From: Planctomycetota bacterium
GTDB lineage: Bacteria > Planctomycetota > B15-G4 > JADJEK01
Assembly (NCBI GenBank): GCA_016709145.1
Contig: JADJEK010000004.1
Location: 305,507-369,506, forward strand
DNA: 64,000 bases
Direction of reading: 5' to 3'
Shown: positions 56,333 through 64,000 of the stretch, piece by piece
Position numbering within the stretch: position 1 is the first letter of the stretch
Layout: each line of letters begins with the position of its first letter
The notes under the pieces: generated by a model
What the model was told of the DNA's origin: nothing
Database searches by the model: none
Seen by the model: only the letters and a program-made list of their open reading frames with translations
Translations under genes and position numbers: made by a program

Positions 56333-56620
56333 TCACTTGCCGCGCAGTTGCTTGACCAGGAGATCCTTGGCGACGTCGATCGGGACCGCGACCGTGTTGG
56401 CGTCGACGCGTTCGAGCTTGTTCAGGTTCTCACGCGCCTCGGTCCAAGTGGTCACCAGTTCTTGGTGCTGGATCTCGACGATCTTCTTCTCGAACTGCCA
56501 GCCGTCGCTCTGCAGCGACAAGCCCTGCATCGCGAAGATCGCCGTCAGCGTCAGGAAGGCGCCGCCGAACACGATGGTGGCGAGGAAGCCGGCGTTCATG
56601 CTGTCGGTTTCGGTCGTCAT
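56333..56620 (-). CDS. small single-pass membrane protein of the respiratory operon
   Basis: 95 residues. One membrane helix (GFLATIVFGGAFLTLTAIFAMQGLSL), then a charged helix (FEKKIVEIQHQELVTTWTEARENLNKLERVDANTVAVPIDVAKDLLVKQLRGK). GAGGTGAT lies 5 bases before the ATG. No family recognised. Its position between actF and SCO, in the same orientation and closely spaced, suggests an accessory subunit of ACIII or of the oxidase. Confidence 0.75.
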   Translation of the reverse strand: MTTETDSMNAGFLATIVFGGAFLTLTAIFAMQGLSLQSDGWQFEKKIVEIQHQELVTTWTEARENLNKLERVDANTVAVPIDVAKDLLVKQLRGK

Positions 56621-56629
56621 CGCATCACC

Positions 56630-57859
56630 TCACATGTTCTTGAAGCGCAGCGACGCTTCGAAGTACGGGTCCTTGACCGGAGCGAGCAGGCCGCCCTGCG
56701 CGCGCTTCAGCCACAGTCCGGCGAACACTCCGCCGATGCCGAGCAGCAGCGAGACGTCGAACATGTGGAACTCGACGCCCTTCTCGTGCAGCACGGGCAT
56801 CGCGATCCAGTACAGGTCGACCCAGTGCATCAACAGCAGCGTCACGGCCCAGAACGCCAATGCAGCGCGATTGCGCTTCACGTGACGCGACACCAGACCG
56901 CCGAACGGGATCAACAGGTGGCCGAGCAGGATGAACACCGCGATCGAGATCCACGAGCCCTCGAAGCGGTCGCGGAACCAGAACGTCTCTTCGGGCAGGT
57001 TCGCGTACCAGATCAGCATGAACTGGGAGAACGCGATGTAGCCCCAGAAGAACACGAACGCGAACGTCCACTTGCCGAGGTCGTGATAGTGCTCGGCGGT
57101 GACGATCCCCTGCAGCCGGCCCTTCTCCTGCGCGAGCATCGTGATCACGATCGTCGAGCAGAAGAACGACAGCGCGCAGCCGGCGAAGAAGTACACGCCG
57201 AAGATCGTGCTGAACCACTCGGGCTCGAGCGCCATCAGGAAGTCGAACGCGGCAAACGTCGTCGTCAACGCGAACAGGATGATCGCGAGCGGCGCGAGCT
57301 TGCGCATCTTCGCGGTCAGCATCACGTCGCCGTTCAGGTCCTGAGCGCGCGAGTTCGAGGCGAAGAAGCGCGCGAAGCCGATCCAGACCGCGAAGTAGAT
57401 CGCGACCCGCACGATGAAGAACGTCGGGTTCAGGAACGCGATCTTCCCGTGCAGCAGATGGCTGCTCTCCATCTTCTCGTGCGACACCCACAGGAACAGG
57501 CCGTCGTCGCCCTTCAGCACCGAGAACAGCGTCGGCAGGAACAGCACGAGCAGCAGCGGGAAGCTGCCCATCGTGAGTTCGGCGACGCGGCGGACGGTCG
57601 TGCTCCACTTCGCGCCGACGAGGTGGTGGATCGTCACGAACCACAGCGCGCCGAGCGTCATGCTCAGGAAGAAGCAGAACGCGATGTGGTACGAGAACTG
57701 GAACTGACGCCACGAGCCTTCCGGTCCGGCGAACGCGTACGCGGCCGATCCGAGCAGGAGCAGCAATCCGATGCCGAGCAGGCGGTTCGACCAAGACGAT
57801 GCGTCTTCGCCGAGCGTCGTCTGTTGGCGTAGTTCGTCAGCCGTCAGTGCGTGAGCCAT
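56630..57859 (-). CDS. actF: alternative complex III subunit ActF
   Basis: 409 residues, about ten membrane helices, NrfD-like. Features seen in ActF: SYHIAFCFFLSMTLGALWFVTIHHLVGAKWS near the start, LMALEPEWFSTIFGVYFFAG and HDLGKWTFAFVFFWGYIAFSQFMLIWYANLPEET in the middle, HWVDLYWIAMPVL near the end. ActF is an integral membrane subunit paired with ActC, potentially with a quinone-binding or proton-translocating role. Gene order on the minus strand is actC, actDE, actF. Confidence 0.94.
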   Translation of the reverse strand: MAHALTADELRQQTTLGEDASSWSNRLLGIGLLLLLGSAAYAFAGPEGSWRQFQFSYHIAFCFFLSMTLGALWFVTIHHLVGAKWSTTVRRVAELTMGSFPLLLVLFLPTLFSVLKGDDGLFLWVSHEKMESSHLLHGKIAFLNPTFFIVRVAIYFAVWIGFARFFASNSRAQDLNGDVMLTAKMRKLAPLAIILFALTTTFAAFDFLMALEPEWFSTIFGVYFFAGCALSFFCSTIVITMLAQEKGRLQGIVTAEHYHDLGKWTFAFVFFWGYIAFSQFMLIWYANLPEETFWFRDRFEGSWISIAVFILLGHLLIPFGGLVSRHVKRNRAALAFWAVTLLLMHWVDLYWIAMPVLHEKGVEFHMFDVSLLLGIGGVFAGLWLKRAQGGLLAPVKDPYFEASLRFKNM

Positions 57860-57898
57860 TGCCGTTTCCAGAGGGTCCGATCGAATCCGTTCGCTCGT

Positions 57899-59182
57899 TC
57901 ACTTGCCGGCCGGCGGCAGAGCCGCGACCTTGTCCTTCAACTCGGGCGGCACTTCCGCGTCGGGCAGGAACTTCGCGCGCTGCAGCGCACGCACGTACAG
58001 CACGATCGCCCAGCGATCCTTCGCGGGGATCTGGCCGCCGTAGCCTTGCATCGTGTTCTTGCCGTTCGTGATCGTGTTGAACAACTCGCCGTTCGGCGTG
58101 TCGCGGCGCAGTCGCGCGTCTTCGAGCGTGCCGACCAGCGACGCCGGGCGCGTCCAACCCGCGGCCTTGTTGCTCGCGAGCAGGAGCTCGGCGCGCTTCG
58201 CGACCGCGCCCAGGCCCGCGCCGTCGAGGCCGTGGCACGGAGCGCAGTAGATGCCGAAGCGCTCTTCGCCGCGCGCCATCATCTGCGCGTCGACTTGCAG
58301 CGGGAAGTTCGAGATCCAGTTGCCGGCGGCATCCTTGCCCGTCGTCAGCGGCGAGGCGTCGGGATCATCGCCCCACGCGACGGTGCCCGCGACCTGCTGG
58401 CGCATCGTGCGATGGTCGGCGAAGCCCGTGAACTTGGCCTGCTTCTGCGTCTTGTACTTCGGCTGCCAGTCCATGTCCCACACCAGGTGGACGCGGGGAG
58501 CGTCGGACTTGGTGAAGCGCGCCTTGTAGATCAAGGCCAACGGGATGAACGTCAGCAGCGTCGCCAGCACGCCCACGTAGTGGAACGCGACCGGCAGCTT
58601 CGCCGACTTGGTCTCGTCCATGCACGTTTCGAGCGCGGCAGGGTGCGTGGACGCGAGCAAGCTCTTCGTGTTGGTCTCGTGGAACAGCGGGTCCGCCGCT
58701 TCGATCGAGACGAAGAACTTGTCGTCGGTCGCGCGCTTGAAGCGCTCGACGTTGAACAGCGGGTGATAGAGCGTCGGCAGCACGTTCAGCACGAGCACGG
58801 ACAAGAAGGCCGAGATCGCGCTCAGCAGCACCGTGAGTTCGAAGCAGACCGGGATCCAGGCCGGCACCGACAGCATCGGCTTGCCCGAGATCATGAACGG
58901 GTAGTCGATCGCGTTGGTCCACCATTGCAGCGCGATCGCGGTCAGCAGGCCGGTGATCCCGCCGCCGAGCACGATCCACGGCAGGATCGTCGGCTTGATG
59001 CCCATGGCGTCGTCGATGCCGTGCACCGGGAACGGCGAGTGCGCGTCCCACTTGGTGTAACCGGCGTCGCGGACCTTCTCGCACGCGTGGATCAACGAGT
59101 CGACGTCGGCGTACTCGGCGACGTAGCCGTGGACCTTCCAGTCGTGCGAACGGGTGTTCGAGGGAGTCGCGTCGTGATTCAT
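57899..59182 (-). CDS. ActD-ActE fusion (DUF3341 domain plus cytochrome c)
   Basis: 427 residues. Residues 14 to about 180 are ActD: KVHGYVAEYADVDSLIHACEKVRDAGYTKWDAHSPFPVHGID, two membrane helices at about 67-85 and 108-132, and LPTLYHPLFNVERFKRATDDKFFVSIEA. A third helix (about 197-219) follows, then an ActE-type monohaem cytochrome c with CAPCH at 313-317 and axial Met in NTMQGYGG. In described ACIII operons these are two genes. The fusion fixes one cytochrome to one ActD. ATG start; actC ends 16 bases upstream. Confidence 0.92.
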   Translation of the reverse strand: MNHDATPSNTRSHDWKVHGYVAEYADVDSLIHACEKVRDAGYTKWDAHSPFPVHGIDDAMGIKPTILPWIVLGGGITGLLTAIALQWWTNAIDYPFMISGKPMLSVPAWIPVCFELTVLLSAISAFLSVLVLNVLPTLYHPLFNVERFKRATDDKFFVSIEAADPLFHETNTKSLLASTHPAALETCMDETKSAKLPVAFHYVGVLATLLTFIPLALIYKARFTKSDAPRVHLVWDMDWQPKYKTQKQAKFTGFADHRTMRQQVAGTVAWGDDPDASPLTTGKDAAGNWISNFPLQVDAQMMARGEERFGIYCAPCHGLDGAGLGAVAKRAELLLASNKAAGWTRPASLVGTLEDARLRRDTPNGELFNTITNGKNTMQGYGGQIPAKDRWAIVLYVRALQRAKFLPDAEVPPELKDKVAALPPAGK

Positions 59183-59198
59183 CGCTGTCTCGCTCGTC

Positions 59199-60575
<1,377 letters not shown>

Positions 60576-60592
60576 GGAGTCCTGGCTCTCCC

Positions 60593-63622
<3,030 letters not shown>

Positions 63623-63647
63623 GATCGACTCCGCTCGTTCAACGCGT

Positions 63648-64000
63648 TCAACGATGGCACGTCGAGCAGTCGGTGCGGGGATGGATGTTGTTCTGTTCCA
63701 TGAGGCGCTTGCCGAGCGCCGCAGGGTCTTCGCCGGGCTTCCAGTCCATGTTCGTGACCTGGTCGACCGGACGCAGTCTTGGGGCCGGATCGCGATGGCA
63801 CTGGAGACACCAGCCCATCGACAACGGCTGGACCTGCTCCACGACCTCCATCTTGTCCACGCGACCGTGGCACTCGACGCAGCCGACGCCGGCGTTCACG
63901 TGCGCGCTGTGGTTGAAGAAGGCGTAGTCGGGCAAGTCATGCACCTTGCGCCACGCCAGTGCTTCACCCTTGGCGTGCGCGTCGCGCAGCGGCGCGAGCT
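63648..64000 (-). CDS. actA: alternative complex III subunit ActA, multihaem cytochrome c (partial)
   Basis: The C-terminal 117 residues; the gene continues past the window end. Three CxxCH haem motifs are visible (GCVECHG, WCLQCHR, CSTCH), together with YAFFNHSAHVNAGVGC and CxxCH-distal His residues typical of the pentahaem ActA of ACIII. It accepts electrons from ActB and passes them to ActE or the oxidase. First visible gene of the respiratory operon; its promoter is outside the window. Confidence 0.92.
   Translation of the reverse strand, partial: LAPLRDAHAKGEALAWRKVHDLPDYAFFNHSAHVNAGVGCVECHGRVDKMEVVEQVQPLSMGWCLQCHRDPAPRLRPVDQVTNMDWKPGEDPAALGKRLMEQNNIHPRTDCSTCHR

Overview
The window is high-GC DNA from a Gram-negative, aerobically respiring bacterium. 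My best guess is a Planctomycetota-type lineage. The reasons are an alternative complex III (ACIII) plus cytochrome oxidase operon, a hybrid type II secretion/type IV pilus cluster with a GspG-type major pilin, many lipoproteins and surface proteins with carboxypeptidase-regulatory-like domains, and a PEP-CTERM-like tail. The lineage is inferred; no rRNA is present.

Layout. 0-16 kb is a housekeeping and metabolic mixture: a TPR protein, a surface protein, ligA, queA, two glycosyltransferases, a crotonase, a frameshifted ketosynthase-like gene, a tandem pair of amidohydrolases and a MATE exporter. 16-21.8 kb holds small genes (YchJ-like, CBS, SDR, tRNA-Val, lipoprotein, TolB-like) and a dense set of structured intergenic repeats. 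21.8-39.5 kb is one long minus-strand block, much of it joined by 4-nt ATGA/GTGA stop-start overlaps. In transcription order it encodes the major pilin, a minor pilin, a small membrane protein, a PilM-PilN fusion, PilO, a PilP/GspC-like protein, the secretin, a TPR lipoprotein, a histidine kinase, a response regulator, a degenerate GGDEF protein, a STAS protein, GspE, GspF, two pilin-like proteins, a second kinase and a GspH-like pilin. It therefore combines an envelope-spanning pseudopilus machine with its own signalling proteins. 39.7-50.1 kb holds lipoproteins, a frameshifted cobalamin adenosyltransferase, a PEP-CTERM-like mini-protein, a Cys-rich secreted protein behind a G8-tract promoter, a large surface protein, a HEAT/VWA protein and an unusual HExxH protein. 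50.4-64 kb is the minus-strand respiratory operon actA-actB-actC-actDE-actF, a small TM gene, SCO, coxB, coxA, coxC, coxD, a second subunit-III-like gene and ruvX. Its products would oxidise quinol, pass electrons through c-type haems (including a cytochrome domain fused to CoxB) and reduce O2.

The most notable non-coding signal is a family of structured intergenic elements at about 16.2, 16.8-17.2, 45.9, 48.3-48.5 and 50.25-50.4 kb, with a weaker match near 1.06 kb. Two copies share a conserved core whose helix differs in sequence but keeps pairing through compensatory changes. Three genes carry single-base frameshifts (about 11.55, 42.14 and 56.20 kb). Because two of these are conserved functional families, assembly indels are as likely as real decay.
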